A DNA stretch of 64,000 nucleotides from Draconibacterium mangrovi (GCF_010586825.1 NZ_JAAAGB010000005.1:62001-126000); one strand, 5' to 3'. Positions 27,188 through 36,893 are shown, counted from the first letter of the stretch. The notes: generated from the sequence alone by a model not told the origin. Numbers and translations are program-made.

Positions 27188-29400
27188 TGGATTTGAAACA
27201 GCTGCACAGAATGGAAACAAAAGAAGGAAAACAAAAGACCGGAAAACGGAAGCGTATTGTATTGATAATATTGCTGGCATTGACTTTTATTGTGGTGGTC
27301 GCACTGGCACTGGCGCCGGGTTTTATTAAAAATTACATCAATAAAAACGGCGCGGAACTTTCAGGCCGCACAATCGCTATCGAAAAAATAAAGTACAATT
27401 ATTTTACATCTACCTTGCGGGTGTTTAATATGGCGATGTACGAACAGAACAATACCGATGTTTTTGTTGGTTTCGATACGCTTTTACTCAATCTTAAACC
27501 GTTGCGTTTTCTTAAACACGAAATTAATGTGCAGCAATTTCAACTGGTAAATCCTTATTCGCAGGTCATTCAAACCGATACGGTATTTAATTTTTCCGAT
27601 ATCATTGAGTTTTTTGATACGGAAGAAGCAGAGGTCGACGAAGATACCACGCAGGCAAAACCGTACCGTCTGGACCTGAATTTACTGGAAATAAAGAACG
27701 GAACGGTGAGTTACACCGATACTAAACTAAATCATAATATAAAAATGGAGGACCTTAGCTTTCTAATTCCTCAAATTTATTGGGGAGGCGAAGAAAGTAC
27801 AGCCGATCTGGCTTTTAATGTTGGTCATGGAGGTAGCATTAGCACCACATTTGATTATAACTCGAAAACGGGCGATTTCTCAGGCGATATAAAACTAACT
27901 AAACTGGTTCTCGATATTGCTTTGCCTTATATCAAGGAGTACATGCAATTTAATAAAATGGAAGGAACGCTTGATGCTACGGTGGAATTTAATGGTAATG
28001 AGAACGATCTGACAAACTTTTCGATGAGCGGAAATGCAGAAGTAGATAGCCTGATGTTTACTGATCTGAACGACAGAAATGTGTTGGGAGCAGCAAAAGC
28101 CAACCTGGATTTAAACCATTCGAAGCCCTTGTTATACCAGGCCGAGGTTGGGAAGATAGAAATTACAAAACCTTATGTATATTTTGCTTTGATTGACTCC
28201 TTATCAAATTTCGAAAAAATGATGGTGCCGGTGGAGGCTGAAACAGTTGCAGACACGACTGAAAGCGAAGAAAACGAACCTTACGATATTATGATCGATA
28301 AACTTGTGATCGACGATGGACTTATCGATTTTAGCGATCAACGTTTGCAGGAAGTTTTTAATTACGAACTGTCGCAGGTGCATGTCGATATGGATTCGCT
28401 CTCACTAAACAGCAACTGGCTGGAGATTAATTCGAATATGAAACTGAATAAACGAGGCAACCTGGAAGCTGAACTGGGTTTGAATCCTTACGATCCGTTT
28501 CAGCATATTGAGCTGAATTATGTGTTGTCCGATTTTCAGTTGCCCGATATTAATATTTACTCGAAACACTACGCCGGACTGCCCATTTTATTTGGCGATA
28601 TGTATTACCGTAACAAAACGTCCATCGTTAATAAACAGCTGAACAGCGAAAACGAACTGGTAATCCGTAATGTTGAAATGGGTCGAAAATCGGGAGGATT
28701 GTACGATATTCCAATAAAGCTTGCCTTATTCATTCTGAAAGACAAAAATGGCGATGTGAACCTGGATATTCCGGTAACCGGCGATTTGTCGGATCCGAGA
28801 ACCGATGTGGGAAAAATTGTGTGGAACACATTGAAAGGATTTATGGGCAAAATTGTATCCTCACCTTTCAGGGCACTTGGAAATTTGCTGGGTGCCGATC
28901 CGAAAGAACTGGAAGAAATTACTATGGTATACAGCGATACCACATTAACGCGCAAACAACATCGTTCGCTCGATTTACTGTTGGAGTTGGAACAACAAAA
29001 ACCGGGGCTGCTGATTGAGATGCAATATATGAACGACCGTAAACTGGAACGTGTTGATGCGGCTGCACAGATTGTACAAGATAATTACACCAAAGAAACA
29101 GGTAAGAGTCCGAGAGGTAACAACAAAGAATACCTCGAATATTTGAAAACTGAAACGCAACGCGATTCGCTGGTAATGCAGGATTACGAACGCCTGCTTG
29201 CTCCCGAAACGATGGTTGACAGTGTAATCATTTCCCGCGAAAACAATCGTCATCAATTGGTGCAGAGCTATTTGCACGAGCAGAACGATTCAACTACGAT
29301 TCGTGTGCTGGAATACAACGAAGATGAAGTGTTGAATATTGGCAGCCGGCCACAATTCAAAATTTCTTATAAACTTGCCGAAGACGAGGTAGAGCACTAA
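27187..29400 (+). CDS. DUF748/AsmA-like envelope protein
   Basis: 737-residue protein with a basic N-terminus, one transmembrane helix (about residues 24-46) and a long periplasmic part rich in beta strands and repeats of the DUF748 type (LDLNLLEIKNGTVSYTDTKL; YDIMIDKLVIDDGLIDFSDQ). AsmA/DUF748 proteins are now linked to lipid transport between the membranes. The C-terminal 150 residues are helical and charged. Coupling to the Omp85-type barrel immediately upstream supports a joint envelope role. An internal ATG eight codons in is an alternative start. Confidence 0.85.
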   Translation: MDLKQLHRMETKEGKQKTGKRKRIVLIILLALTFIVVVALALAPGFIKNYINKNGAELSGRTIAIEKIKYNYFTSTLRVFNMAMYEQNNTDVFVGFDTLLLNLKPLRFLKHEINVQQFQLVNPYSQVIQTDTVFNFSDIIEFFDTEEAEVDEDTTQAKPYRLDLNLLEIKNGTVSYTDTKLNHNIKMEDLSFLIPQIYWGGEESTADLAFNVGHGGSISTTFDYNSKTGDFSGDIKLTKLVLDIALPYIKEYMQFNKMEGTLDATVEFNGNENDLTNFSMSGNAEVDSLMFTDLNDRNVLGAAKANLDLNHSKPLLYQAEVGKIEITKPYVYFALIDSLSNFEKMMVPVEAETVADTTESEENEPYDIMIDKLVIDDGLIDFSDQRLQEVFNYELSQVHVDMDSLSLNSNWLEINSNMKLNKRGNLEAELGLNPYDPFQHIELNYVLSDFQLPDINIYSKHYAGLPILFGDMYYRNKTSIVNKQLNSENELVIRNVEMGRKSGGLYDIPIKLALFILKDKNGDVNLDIPVTGDLSDPRTDVGKIVWNTLKGFMGKIVSSPFRALGNLLGADPKELEEITMVYSDTTLTRKQHRSLDLLLELEQQKPGLLIEMQYMNDRKLERVDAAAQIVQDNYTKETGKSPRGNNKEYLEYLKTETQRDSLVMQDYERLLAPETMVDSVIISRENNRHQLVQSYLHEQNDSTTIRVLEYNEDEVLNIGSRPQFKISYKLAEDEVEH

Positions 29401-29510
29401 AAAACTTCCAGAGAAATAAATACAAATAAGCAGAAACTGATAGGCATTACTCAACATTTTACAAACTTAAACGTTGGATTGAGACTGTTTGAATAGGTAT
29501 TAAAATTACA

Positions 29511-30017
29511 ATGAAAAAAAGTTATATCAGTTTATTAGGTGGCATTATTGCCCTGTTTTTTGTTTTGAATGTTAACGCCCAGGAACTCGATCATGATGAT
29601 CATGAACACCACGACCATACACACGGACACAAAACTGAAATAGGAATCGGAAACTCGGCTGTCTATTTTTTTGGTGAAGAAGAATTTAGCTATGGTTTGC
29701 ATCTCCACGTGGTCAGAAATATCGGTCATTCGAATTTTGGAGTGGGACTGGCTTATGAGCGTATTTTCGACGAACACCACCACAATACAATTGGTATTGT
29801 TGGTAGTTATACACCTGCTGACAGGCTTCATTTTGCACTTACACCCGGAATTGCTTTTGAAGGCGAAGACTGGGATGAGAAAAACTTCGCCCTACACTTC
29901 GAAACAGCCTACGATTTCCAGGTCGGTAATATCCACATGGGACCAATGGTAGAGCTGGGTTATAATTTCGAGCACGTGCATTTAAGCATGGGATTACACA
30001 TCGGTTTTGGCCTGTAA
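29511..30017 (+). CDS. small outer-membrane barrel-like protein with His/Asp-rich N-terminus
   Basis: 168 residues. A signal peptide ends at VNAQ; directly after it comes a stretch of about 20 residues made almost only of His, Asp and Glu (DHDDHEHHDHTHGHK), a likely metal-binding tail. The remainder alternates polar and hydrophobic residues, as in a small beta barrel, and ends IGFGL. It lies 110 bases after the DUF748 gene and about 200 before the TonB receptor gene, which has its own promoter. A metal-related role is inferred from the His-rich tail and from the next genes. Confidence 0.75.
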   Translation: MKKSYISLLGGIIALFFVLNVNAQELDHDDHEHHDHTHGHKTEIGIGNSAVYFFGEEEFSYGLHLHVVRNIGHSNFGVGLAYERIFDEHHHNTIGIVGSYTPADRLHFALTPGIAFEGEDWDEKNFALHFETAYDFQVGNIHMGPMVELGYNFEHVHLSMGLHIGFGL

Positions 30018-30024
30018 TAACATA

Positions 30025-30141
30025 ATCCCCAAAACAGGGGATGCAAAATTCTGAAAATATTAAATTCGTTGCCGGTAATATGCTGGCAATCTTTCTTTTA
30101 TGTGGTATGTAAGTGCTGCCTGTCCGATCTGTGACAGCACC
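30025..30141 (+). other. hairpins between the His-rich barrel gene and the TonB receptor gene
   Basis: Three stem-loops are visible: ATCCCC/GGGGAT at 30025-30042, TTGCCGG/CTGGCAA near 30069-30089 followed by a pyrimidine-rich run (a possible terminator), and GTGCTG/CAGCAC at about 30112-30141. I do not recognise a riboswitch. Confidence 0.4.
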
Positions 30142-30162
30142 TGATTTCACTACAATAGGGGA

Positions 30163-30193
30163 TTGTGCACCCATTTGTATCCCTCTATTTTTG
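30163..30193 (+). promoter_or_regulatory. promoter of the TonB receptor gene
   Basis: TTG at 30163-30165, 20 bases, then TATTTTTG at 30186-30193; the ATG at 30226 follows 32 bases later. The promoter lies inside the longer open frame, supporting the later start. Confidence 0.65.
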
Positions 30194-30225
30194 CGAACAC
30201 TACTTTGATAGAATTCGTGAAAACA

Positions 30226-32658
30226 ATGGAGGTAAAAACAATTTCTGGAAATAATCTTTTTAAAAATATTCTGCTGAGCTTGTCGGTGGTTTTGCTATTG
30301 CAGCAAAATGTTAGGGCGCAATCTGCCGAAAAGGTGGAGCTCGCCGGAATCGTTCAAACGGCTGACGGCGAAACATTGCCGGGAGTGAATCTGGTTCTAA
30401 ATCCGGGCAATAAAGGAGTAATCACCGATATCAACGGGGAATTCACTTTTCAAAATATTTCATCCGGCACTTATAAGTTACAGGTGAGCTCCATCGGTTT
30501 TCAATCGCTCAACCGGGAAGTGCAGGTAAAAGGCGGAAAGTCGCCTGCCTTGCAACTGGTTTTGGAGCCTGAAAATTACATGATCAACGATGTGGTGGTG
30601 AGTGGGAAATCCGCTACACGGCGTGTAATCGAGCAGGCATACCAGGTTTCTTCGGTATCTACCAAAGAATTGTTCAACAGCACCAGCGATGCAAAATCGG
30701 TGTTAGATCGTATTCCCGGTGTTCGTATTCAGGAAGAAGGAGGAATGGGCTCGGACCTCAGTTTTACGCTAAACGGTTTTTCCGGCGACCAGGTGAAGTT
30801 TTTTATGGACGGAATTCCAATGGATAATGCTGGTTCGATTACACTGGGCGATCTGCCTGTAAATATGATCGAACGTATTGACGTGTACAAAGGGGTTGTG
30901 CCGGTTTGGCTGGGCACCGATGCATTGGGCGGAGCGGTGAATATCATTACCAACCGCACCAATAATTACCTCGATGCATCGTATGCTTACGGATCGTTTA
31001 ACACCCATCGTACGTCGTTGAATGGCGCTCATACCAACGAGGAAACAGGCTTTACTCTACGCGGCAATTTGTTTTATAATTATTCCGACAACGATTATAA
31101 AGTATGGGCGCGTATTGTGGAAAACAACACGGTTGTGGATACCGCCTGGGTGCGTCGTTTTCACGATCGTTACCGCTCCGGTTCGTTAAAGCTGGAAACC
31201 GGACTGGTGGATAAATCATTTGCCGACCAGTTACTGCTGGGCGTTATGCTTTCTGCAAACGACAAGCAGGTGCAGCACGGCGCTACCATGAATACCGTTT
31301 ACGGCGGTATTGTTCGGAACAGCCAATCGGTGATGCCCACATTGCGCTACAATAAAAAAGATTTGCTGACCGAAGGATTGGATGTAAGCCTGTACAGTGC
31401 CCTGAACCGGAGCCGGTCGGAAGTGATCGACACGCTGCAGGGGGTGCGATACAACTGGCTGGGAGAACAATCGATAATTTATACATCCAATGGTGAGCGG
31501 TCGACCGATGGCGAGTTTTACCGCACCTTCACCACACTTGACGAAACGGATTTTAATACCCAGCTAAATGCCGGTTATGCATTGAGCACCCGCAGTTCGC
31601 TGGCATTAAATTACTCATTGAATTATTTTCACCGAAAAGCACACGACACGGAGCACCCCGACGAGCCGGCCAACCGTTTTCCTAAAGACCTGACCAAACA
31701 GGTGCTTGGCCTGGCTTACAAATTCGATTTGAATAATAAATGGAGTACCACGCTGTTTGGGAAAATGTACCACATTCATGCCGCTACCTCAAAACTGTTC
31801 GATTTTGCATTGGAAACCCAGCGTGTTGAGGCGGTGGATAACAAACAGTTCAACTTTGGCTACGGACTGGCAACCAGCTATTTTGTTATGCCGGAATTGC
31901 AGCTGAAATTCTCGTACGAGCATACTGCCCGAATGCCCATGCCCGAAGAAATTTTTGGCGATGGTTTGTTTGTAGAAGCCAATCCCGATCTGGGGCCGGA
32001 GCAAAGCGATAATATCAACCTTGGAGCAGCTTTTAGCACACAAAAATTGGGTAACCATCATTTGTCGGTCGGAAGTAGTTTGATCTACCGCGAGGCAAAA
32101 GACCTGATCTATACCGTTGTTACGGTTTCCAGTCCGCAAACACGTTACGATAACCTCAGCGACACGCGAGTACTGGGCGTAGAAGGAAATCTGCAATATG
32201 CCTGGAAAGACGTTTTCCACGCCGGAGCCAACGTAACTTATCAGGATATTACCGATCGAGCCAAGCTGATCTATAACGAGTCGTACACCGGATCGGGCTG
32301 GCAAACCAATTACCACTATGGTTTTCGTTTGCCAAATAAACCATATTTGTTTGCCAATTTTAATGCCGGAGCAACAGCTAAAAATGTGCTGGTCGACGGC
32401 TCAACGCTTAATGTCAACTACTTTGTAAATTTTGTGGAGAAATACTTTTTAACCTGGACCGAACTCGGAGCCGGCAGCGACAAGTATGTTATTCCGCGCC
32501 AGATTTCACACGATATCGAATTAAGTTATTCGCTAAAAAGCGGCAAATACAACATTGCCGCCGAATGCCGCAATTTGTTCGATACAAAACTTTACGATAA
32601 ATATTACTTACAAAAACCCGGACGCTCGTTTAGCATTAAGCTCCGGTATACGATCTAA
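30226..32658 (+). CDS. TonB-dependent receptor (XusA-like)
   Basis: 810-residue outer-membrane receptor. Signal peptide ends VRAQ; then a carboxypeptidase-regulatory-like domain (GIVQTADGETLPGVNLVL to about residue 115), a plug domain (SVLDRIPGVRIQEEGG, GIPMDNAGSI, VYKGVVPVWLG, GGAVNIIT) and a C-terminal 22-strand barrel ending FSIKLRYTI. The downstream DUF4374, PepSY and reductase genes point to iron-siderophore import like the Xus system of Bacteroides. Start chosen at MEVKTISGNN because the upstream codons overlap the promoter. Confidence 0.92.
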   Translation: MEVKTISGNNLFKNILLSLSVVLLLQQNVRAQSAEKVELAGIVQTADGETLPGVNLVLNPGNKGVITDINGEFTFQNISSGTYKLQVSSIGFQSLNREVQVKGGKSPALQLVLEPENYMINDVVVSGKSATRRVIEQAYQVSSVSTKELFNSTSDAKSVLDRIPGVRIQEEGGMGSDLSFTLNGFSGDQVKFFMDGIPMDNAGSITLGDLPVNMIERIDVYKGVVPVWLGTDALGGAVNIITNRTNNYLDASYAYGSFNTHRTSLNGAHTNEETGFTLRGNLFYNYSDNDYKVWARIVENNTVVDTAWVRRFHDRYRSGSLKLETGLVDKSFADQLLLGVMLSANDKQVQHGATMNTVYGGIVRNSQSVMPTLRYNKKDLLTEGLDVSLYSALNRSRSEVIDTLQGVRYNWLGEQSIIYTSNGERSTDGEFYRTFTTLDETDFNTQLNAGYALSTRSSLALNYSLNYFHRKAHDTEHPDEPANRFPKDLTKQVLGLAYKFDLNNKWSTTLFGKMYHIHAATSKLFDFALETQRVEAVDNKQFNFGYGLATSYFVMPELQLKFSYEHTARMPMPEEIFGDGLFVEANPDLGPEQSDNINLGAAFSTQKLGNHHLSVGSSLIYREAKDLIYTVVTVSSPQTRYDNLSDTRVLGVEGNLQYAWKDVFHAGANVTYQDITDRAKLIYNESYTGSGWQTNYHYGFRLPNKPYLFANFNAGATAKNVLVDGSTLNVNYFVNFVEKYFLTWTELGAGSDKYVIPRQISHDIELSYSLKSGKYNIAAECRNLFDTKLYDKYYLQKPGRSFSIKLRYTI

Positions 32659-32682
32659 AATATTTAATTAAAATTCAAAAAT

Positions 32683-33912
32683 ATGAAAAGAGTAAAACTA
32701 TTACCCCTATTAACCATGACTGCTTTACTGGCAGTAGGAACGCTGTTGTTTAGCGCTTGCAGCGATGAGAACGAAGTGCCGGAAGTGATTACCGGCGATG
32801 CAAATTATGCTTTAAGTCTGGCTTATCAGGGCACCGACGGAAATTATACTTATTACACCGTATTGTTCGAAGATGTAATGAGCGGAAGCCTTTCGGCCGT
32901 AGGTCAGGGTATCGATCATTTAGGGTATTATACCTACAATCAGGTGGACGATCGTATTTATGCCACCGGTGGTTTTGAGCTGACCGATATTATTGCACTG
33001 GAAAAAAATACCGATGGAGAACTGGTGGAAACCGGTGGAAACTCGTCGTTTGGCAACAGCCTGCAGGACGTTGTGGAAGCTGAAGACGGAATGTTATTGG
33101 CGATTGAAATGGCATCATCGTCGGATGTGATTACACTGCATCAAATTGATGCTGAAACAGTAACTGCCGAAAGCTCTGTAAGTACTGCAGTTTCTGAAAT
33201 TACAGATCAATTCGGCCCGTCGTATTCGGGAATGGTACAAAGTGGCGATTTTCTGTTTGTAAGTTTCTACATCAGCGACCCAACCACTTATACCACCGCG
33301 CACACCGATGTGGCTCAGGTAGCTGTTTTTAGCTATCCCGGGTTGCAGTTTGTAAAAGTTATTGAAGACGATCGTACCGGTCCGGTTGGAGGTTTTGGTA
33401 CAAAATCAGGATTGATAAAGGACGAAATTGGAAATGTATATGCACTGTCGCATACCAATCCTGCCAATGGATTTAGCCAGTTTACAAAAGATCCTGCGAT
33501 TTTGCGTATTAACAGTGGCGACAGCGAATTCGACAGCAACTACATCTTCGATTTTAATACCGTTACCGACAGTCTGACGACAGCTCACTTGGTTTACCTG
33601 GGTAACAACAAAGTTTTTGTTGAAATGAATACCGCAAAACGAAGCGAGCAGTCGGCATGGGCAGATGGTCCGTTAAAACCGGCAGTTCTTGATCTTTCGG
33701 CAAAAACAATTGATTATATCAGCGGAGTGCCGGAGCATTCAGGATTGGGTCGTAAACTGATATCAACAAGTTTATACGATGGCCAGCACATTTACATGGT
33801 TGTTCCTGAAGATGTAAATTCATATGTCTATCAAATCGATCCGGTAAATTACACAGCAACAAAAGGTGCCGAAGTGCAGGCCAATTTCACTGCCGGATTC
33901 TTTAAATTCTAA
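32683..33912 (+). CDS. DUF4374 lipoprotein (XusB-like siderophore-binding protein)
   Basis: 409 residues with a lipoprotein signal peptide (LLFSAC, Cys26) and a body of the DUF4374 type, a beta-propeller-like fold. In Bacteroides, the DUF4374 lipoprotein XusB is a surface-exposed binder of enterobacterial siderophores that works with TonB receptor XusA. Here it follows the receptor by 24 bases, so co-transcription is likely. Assignment rests on the recognised family plus gene order; the ligand is inferred. Two strong hairpins follow the stop codon. Confidence 0.85.
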   Translation: MKRVKLLPLLTMTALLAVGTLLFSACSDENEVPEVITGDANYALSLAYQGTDGNYTYYTVLFEDVMSGSLSAVGQGIDHLGYYTYNQVDDRIYATGGFELTDIIALEKNTDGELVETGGNSSFGNSLQDVVEAEDGMLLAIEMASSSDVITLHQIDAETVTAESSVSTAVSEITDQFGPSYSGMVQSGDFLFVSFYISDPTTYTTAHTDVAQVAVFSYPGLQFVKVIEDDRTGPVGGFGTKSGLIKDEIGNVYALSHTNPANGFSQFTKDPAILRINSGDSEFDSNYIFDFNTVTDSLTTAHLVYLGNNKVFVEMNTAKRSEQSAWADGPLKPAVLDLSAKTIDYISGVPEHSGLGRKLISTSLYDGQHIYMVVPEDVNSYVYQIDPVNYTATKGAEVQANFTAGFFKF

Positions 33913-33945
33913 TTTGACACTAAAAACACTTGTAGTTCATAAACT

Positions 33946-33987
33946 GATCTCCGTGTTCCGCTATGGGGGGCATGGAGATCCCTTTTT
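33946..33987 (+). terminator. hairpin with T run after the DUF4374 gene
   Basis: GATCTCCGTG (33946-33955) pairs with CATGGAGATC (33971-33980) with one wobble, followed by CCCTTTTT. It would terminate or attenuate transcription between the DUF4374 and PepSY genes. Confidence 0.65.
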
Positions 33988-33999
33988 AAAATTCATGCG

Positions 34000-34042
34000 A
34001 ATCAAGGGTTGAACAACATTATAAGGTAAAACCCTTGATTTT
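34000..34042 (+). terminator. second hairpin upstream of the PepSY gene
   Basis: AATCAAGGGTT (34000-34010) pairs perfectly with AACCCTTGATT (34030-34040). It may be a second terminator or a leader structure for the PepSY-reductase pair. Confidence 0.5.
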
Positions 34043-34176
34043 ACCTCAAAGCCTAAAGGATGATCAAGTATTTTCTCGCTTTCTTCCTTCAGGATAGAGG
34101 TGAAAAAGGGAGAAAAATCAGCTATCAATTACGAGCTCAACTTTTGATTCGAATCATTAAAAAATTACTGCAAAGC

Positions 34177-35346
34177 ATGCAAAATTGGAAAGTGCTTGTT
34201 CGAAAGTTACATCTCTGGCTGGGTTTAGGTTCCGGTCTTATTGTTTTTATCGTCAGTATCACCGGCTGCATTTATGTTTTTCAAAACGAAATAATGAAAG
34301 TCGTGGAACCGTGGCGAACCGTTGAAGCACAGAATAAAGCTTTTGTTCCGCCCAGTCAATTGGTTGATACTGCCTCGTTTTACATGCCGGGGAAAACACC
34401 GTCGGGGCTCACGTACGAAGATGAAACGGGCGCAGCTGCTGTGGGGTTTTATTATACCGAAAACGATAAAATGGATTTTGGCGTTGTATTTCTCGATCCC
34501 TACAGCGGAAAGATGTTGCATAAAAAAGAGGCCGTTTTACATGGCGACTTTGATTTTTTCCAGTTTGTAATTAAAGGACACCGTTTCCTATGGCTCCCGC
34601 CGGCAATCGGAAAACCGGTGGTGGGAATCGGAGTGCTGCTGTTTGTGGTATTGCTGATTACCGGAATTATTATGTGGTGGCCGGTGAAATGGAACGCCAA
34701 AAACCGCGAAAGGAGTTTCCGTATAAAATGGTCGGCAGGGTGGAAACGGCTGAACCTCGACCTGCACAATGTTCCCGGGTTTTATGCAGCCTTGTTTCTG
34801 CTGATCATCGCCTGCACCGGCCTGGTGTGGAGTTTTAAGTGGTTCGAACATGGCGTTTATTACGTGGCATCAGGAGGGGAGAGCAAAGCTGCGCATGAGC
34901 ATCCGCACTCCATTGTTCAGCCGGCTTCTTCGGTAACTGCTGATAGCATTCCGGCCATCGACAGGGCTTTTTATCTGGCACTGGAACAATACCCGGATCC
35001 AAAACGCATTTATATGACACCGCAATTGCGCGAGGTCGACGATGCCATTGAAGTGGTTTTATATAAACACCAGGGGCGCTATTATCATAACGATGAGTAT
35101 TTTTTCGATCGTTACACCTTAGAACTACTGGAAGTGGAAAAATACGATGAGGCCGGTTTTGCCGATAAGCTCGATCATATGAATTACGATCTTCATACCG
35201 GGGCAATCTGGGGGCTGCCCGGAAAAATACTCGTTTTTATACTGGGACTGGTGAGTGCCAGCTTGCCGGTTACCGGTTTTTTTGTGTGGTACAACAAACG
35301 CAGAAAAAGTAGTCGCCAAGCGCGTTTATTGCAGTCAAAATTGTAA
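34177..35346 (+). CDS. PepSY-TM membrane protein (XusC-like)
   Basis: 389-residue inner-membrane protein with four clear transmembrane helices: after KLHLWLG, around GVLLFVVLLITGIIMWWPV, at GFYAALFLLIIACTGLVW, and GKILVFILGLVSASLP. Conserved histidines (KLHLW, GHRFLW, DLHNVPG, DLHTG) fit haem ligation, as in ferric-siderophore reductases of the PepSY family. Two PepSY-like periplasmic domains separate the helices. Start placed at MQNWKVLVRKLHLW, the normal family N-terminus, rather than 39 codons earlier. The next gene begins two bases after its stop. Confidence 0.86.
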   Translation: MQNWKVLVRKLHLWLGLGSGLIVFIVSITGCIYVFQNEIMKVVEPWRTVEAQNKAFVPPSQLVDTASFYMPGKTPSGLTYEDETGAAAVGFYYTENDKMDFGVVFLDPYSGKMLHKKEAVLHGDFDFFQFVIKGHRFLWLPPAIGKPVVGIGVLLFVVLLITGIIMWWPVKWNAKNRERSFRIKWSAGWKRLNLDLHNVPGFYAALFLLIIACTGLVWSFKWFEHGVYYVASGGESKAAHEHPHSIVQPASSVTADSIPAIDRAFYLALEQYPDPKRIYMTPQLREVDDAIEVVLYKHQGRYYHNDEYFFDRYTLELLEVEKYDEAGFADKLDHMNYDLHTGAIWGLPGKILVFILGLVSASLPVTGFFVWYNKRRKSSRQARLLQSKL

Positions 35347-35348
35347 AT

Positions 35349-36893
35349 ATGTTTTTTAAAAATCTCTTTTCGCATCCGGTAGAATCGGCACCGCTTATGG
35401 TTTTGTACGGCACAAAATCGGGCAACTCAAAAACTGTGGCTGAAGAACTGGCGAAGCAGCTGAACCGGCAAAATATTGAGAACCGGGTGAGCAGCATGTC
35501 GAAAGTTAAACCGCAACAATTAAAAGATGTGGAGCGCGCGTTGCTGGTGGTTAGCACGCACGACGATGGCGAACCACCGGTAAAAGCCCGAAAGTTTTAC
35601 AACCAATTGCAAGCCGCAGATATGCCGGTTTTGGAACATCTGGAATTTGCTGTTTGTGCTTTGGGTGATTCAAGTTACGACAGCTTTTGCGAGGCCGGAA
35701 AAGCCCTGGAGAAACAGTTGAAGGAGCTTGGAGCAAAAGAAATGTTGCCACGAAAAGACTGTGACGAAGAGTTTGCACAGCCGGCAGTGGAGTGGATAAA
35801 AGAGGTGCTGACCCGGTTAAAAACGGGAAAGGAGCAGACAACTGAAATAGTCATGGAACGCTCAAAATGGTACCACGGCACCTTAAAGCAGCGTGAATTG
35901 TTATCGGTAGATGCCGAAAACAATTCCACTTATCATCTGGAAATTGATTGCCCGGAAGCAGCCGGAAATTATAAAAGCGGCGATCTGCTGGATGTAATTC
36001 CCGAAAATCCTGCAGAACTGGTTCAGGCGCTTTGCGAAAAGTTAGAGGCACCACAACTGGCAGCTGCTTTTGCAAGGGAAAAAGAAATTACACGCGTAAA
36101 TCGGCAGTTGATAAAGGCTTATGCCGGGGCGACTTCAAATAAATCGCTGGCTGAATTGCTTACTCAAAATGAGGCACTAAATACCTATCTAAAAAATGCA
36201 AATGTACTTGATCTGCTTAACGATTTCCCGGCAGAAATTTCCGGCGAAAAGTTGCTTTCGTTGTTGCCTCCAATCCGCATTCGGCAGTTTTCCATAAGCG
36301 GCGTGCCAAATGCCGAAAAGCCAATTGGTCTGATGGTAAAAACCGTGCGTTTTCAGTTCAATGGTAAAAAACATTTGGGAGCAGCTTCCAGCTGGTTAAA
36401 CGAAAGCATTGAGCCCGGTAGTCTTATTCGTTTTCGCCTGGCAGCAAATTCCGATTTTCACATGCCGGCCGATAGAAATACTCCGATTTTGATGATCGCC
36501 GCCGGAACCGGAGTAGCACCATTCCGTGCTTTTGTAAATGAGTTGGAGCAACATGATTTCCCGTCAAGTGCGTGGCTGCTGTGGGGCGAACAGTTGCATC
36601 ATTCTGAAAACCGTTACTACTCCGAATTCAGCAAAATAAGTCAACAGCACGCCAACTTTTTGTTCGATGCCGTGGAATCGCGTAACCCGCAAAATCCAAT
36701 ATATGTGCAGGATAGGCTACTGAAAAAACACCACGAAGTAGCGGCATTTATCAATCACGGTGCACATGTTTATGTCTGCGGCTCAAAAGCAATGGGTGCC
36801 GGCGTTGAAAAAGCCCTGCAGCAAATCTTTCCGGATTCCGCAGCCTGGGAAATTTTTAAATCTTCCGGACGGTATCATTGGAGTTGTTATTGA
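35349..36893 (+). CDS. diflavin reductase (sulfite reductase flavoprotein-like)
   Basis: 514 residues with three parts: an FMN flavodoxin domain (YGTKSGNSKTVAEELAKQL; STHDDGEPP; CALGDSSYDSFC) to about residue 150; an FAD-binding connecting domain with RQFSIS near 312; and a ferredoxin-reductase NADP domain with AAGTGVAPFRAF near 383 and a terminal aromatic pair. This is the CysJ/cytochrome P450-reductase architecture. It is adjacent to the PepSY gene with a two-base gap, so I infer that it feeds electrons to the membrane protein for reductive iron release. No sulfite reductase haemoprotein is nearby. Confidence 0.88.
   Translation: MFFKNLFSHPVESAPLMVLYGTKSGNSKTVAEELAKQLNRQNIENRVSSMSKVKPQQLKDVERALLVVSTHDDGEPPVKARKFYNQLQAADMPVLEHLEFAVCALGDSSYDSFCEAGKALEKQLKELGAKEMLPRKDCDEEFAQPAVEWIKEVLTRLKTGKEQTTEIVMERSKWYHGTLKQRELLSVDAENNSTYHLEIDCPEAAGNYKSGDLLDVIPENPAELVQALCEKLEAPQLAAAFAREKEITRVNRQLIKAYAGATSNKSLAELLTQNEALNTYLKNANVLDLLNDFPAEISGEKLLSLLPPIRIRQFSISGVPNAEKPIGLMVKTVRFQFNGKKHLGAASSWLNESIEPGSLIRFRLAANSDFHMPADRNTPILMIAAGTGVAPFRAFVNELEQHDFPSSAWLLWGEQLHHSENRYYSEFSKISQQHANFLFDAVESRNPQNPIYVQDRLLKKHHEVAAFINHGAHVYVCGSKAMGAGVEKALQQIFPDSAAWEIFKSSGRYHWSCY

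Noticed and set aside
30018-30162. Cobalamin or other riboswitch before the TonB receptor gene
   Set aside because: Stem-loops are present, but I could not find the conserved core of any riboswitch class that I know; receptor type and neighbours fit siderophores instead.
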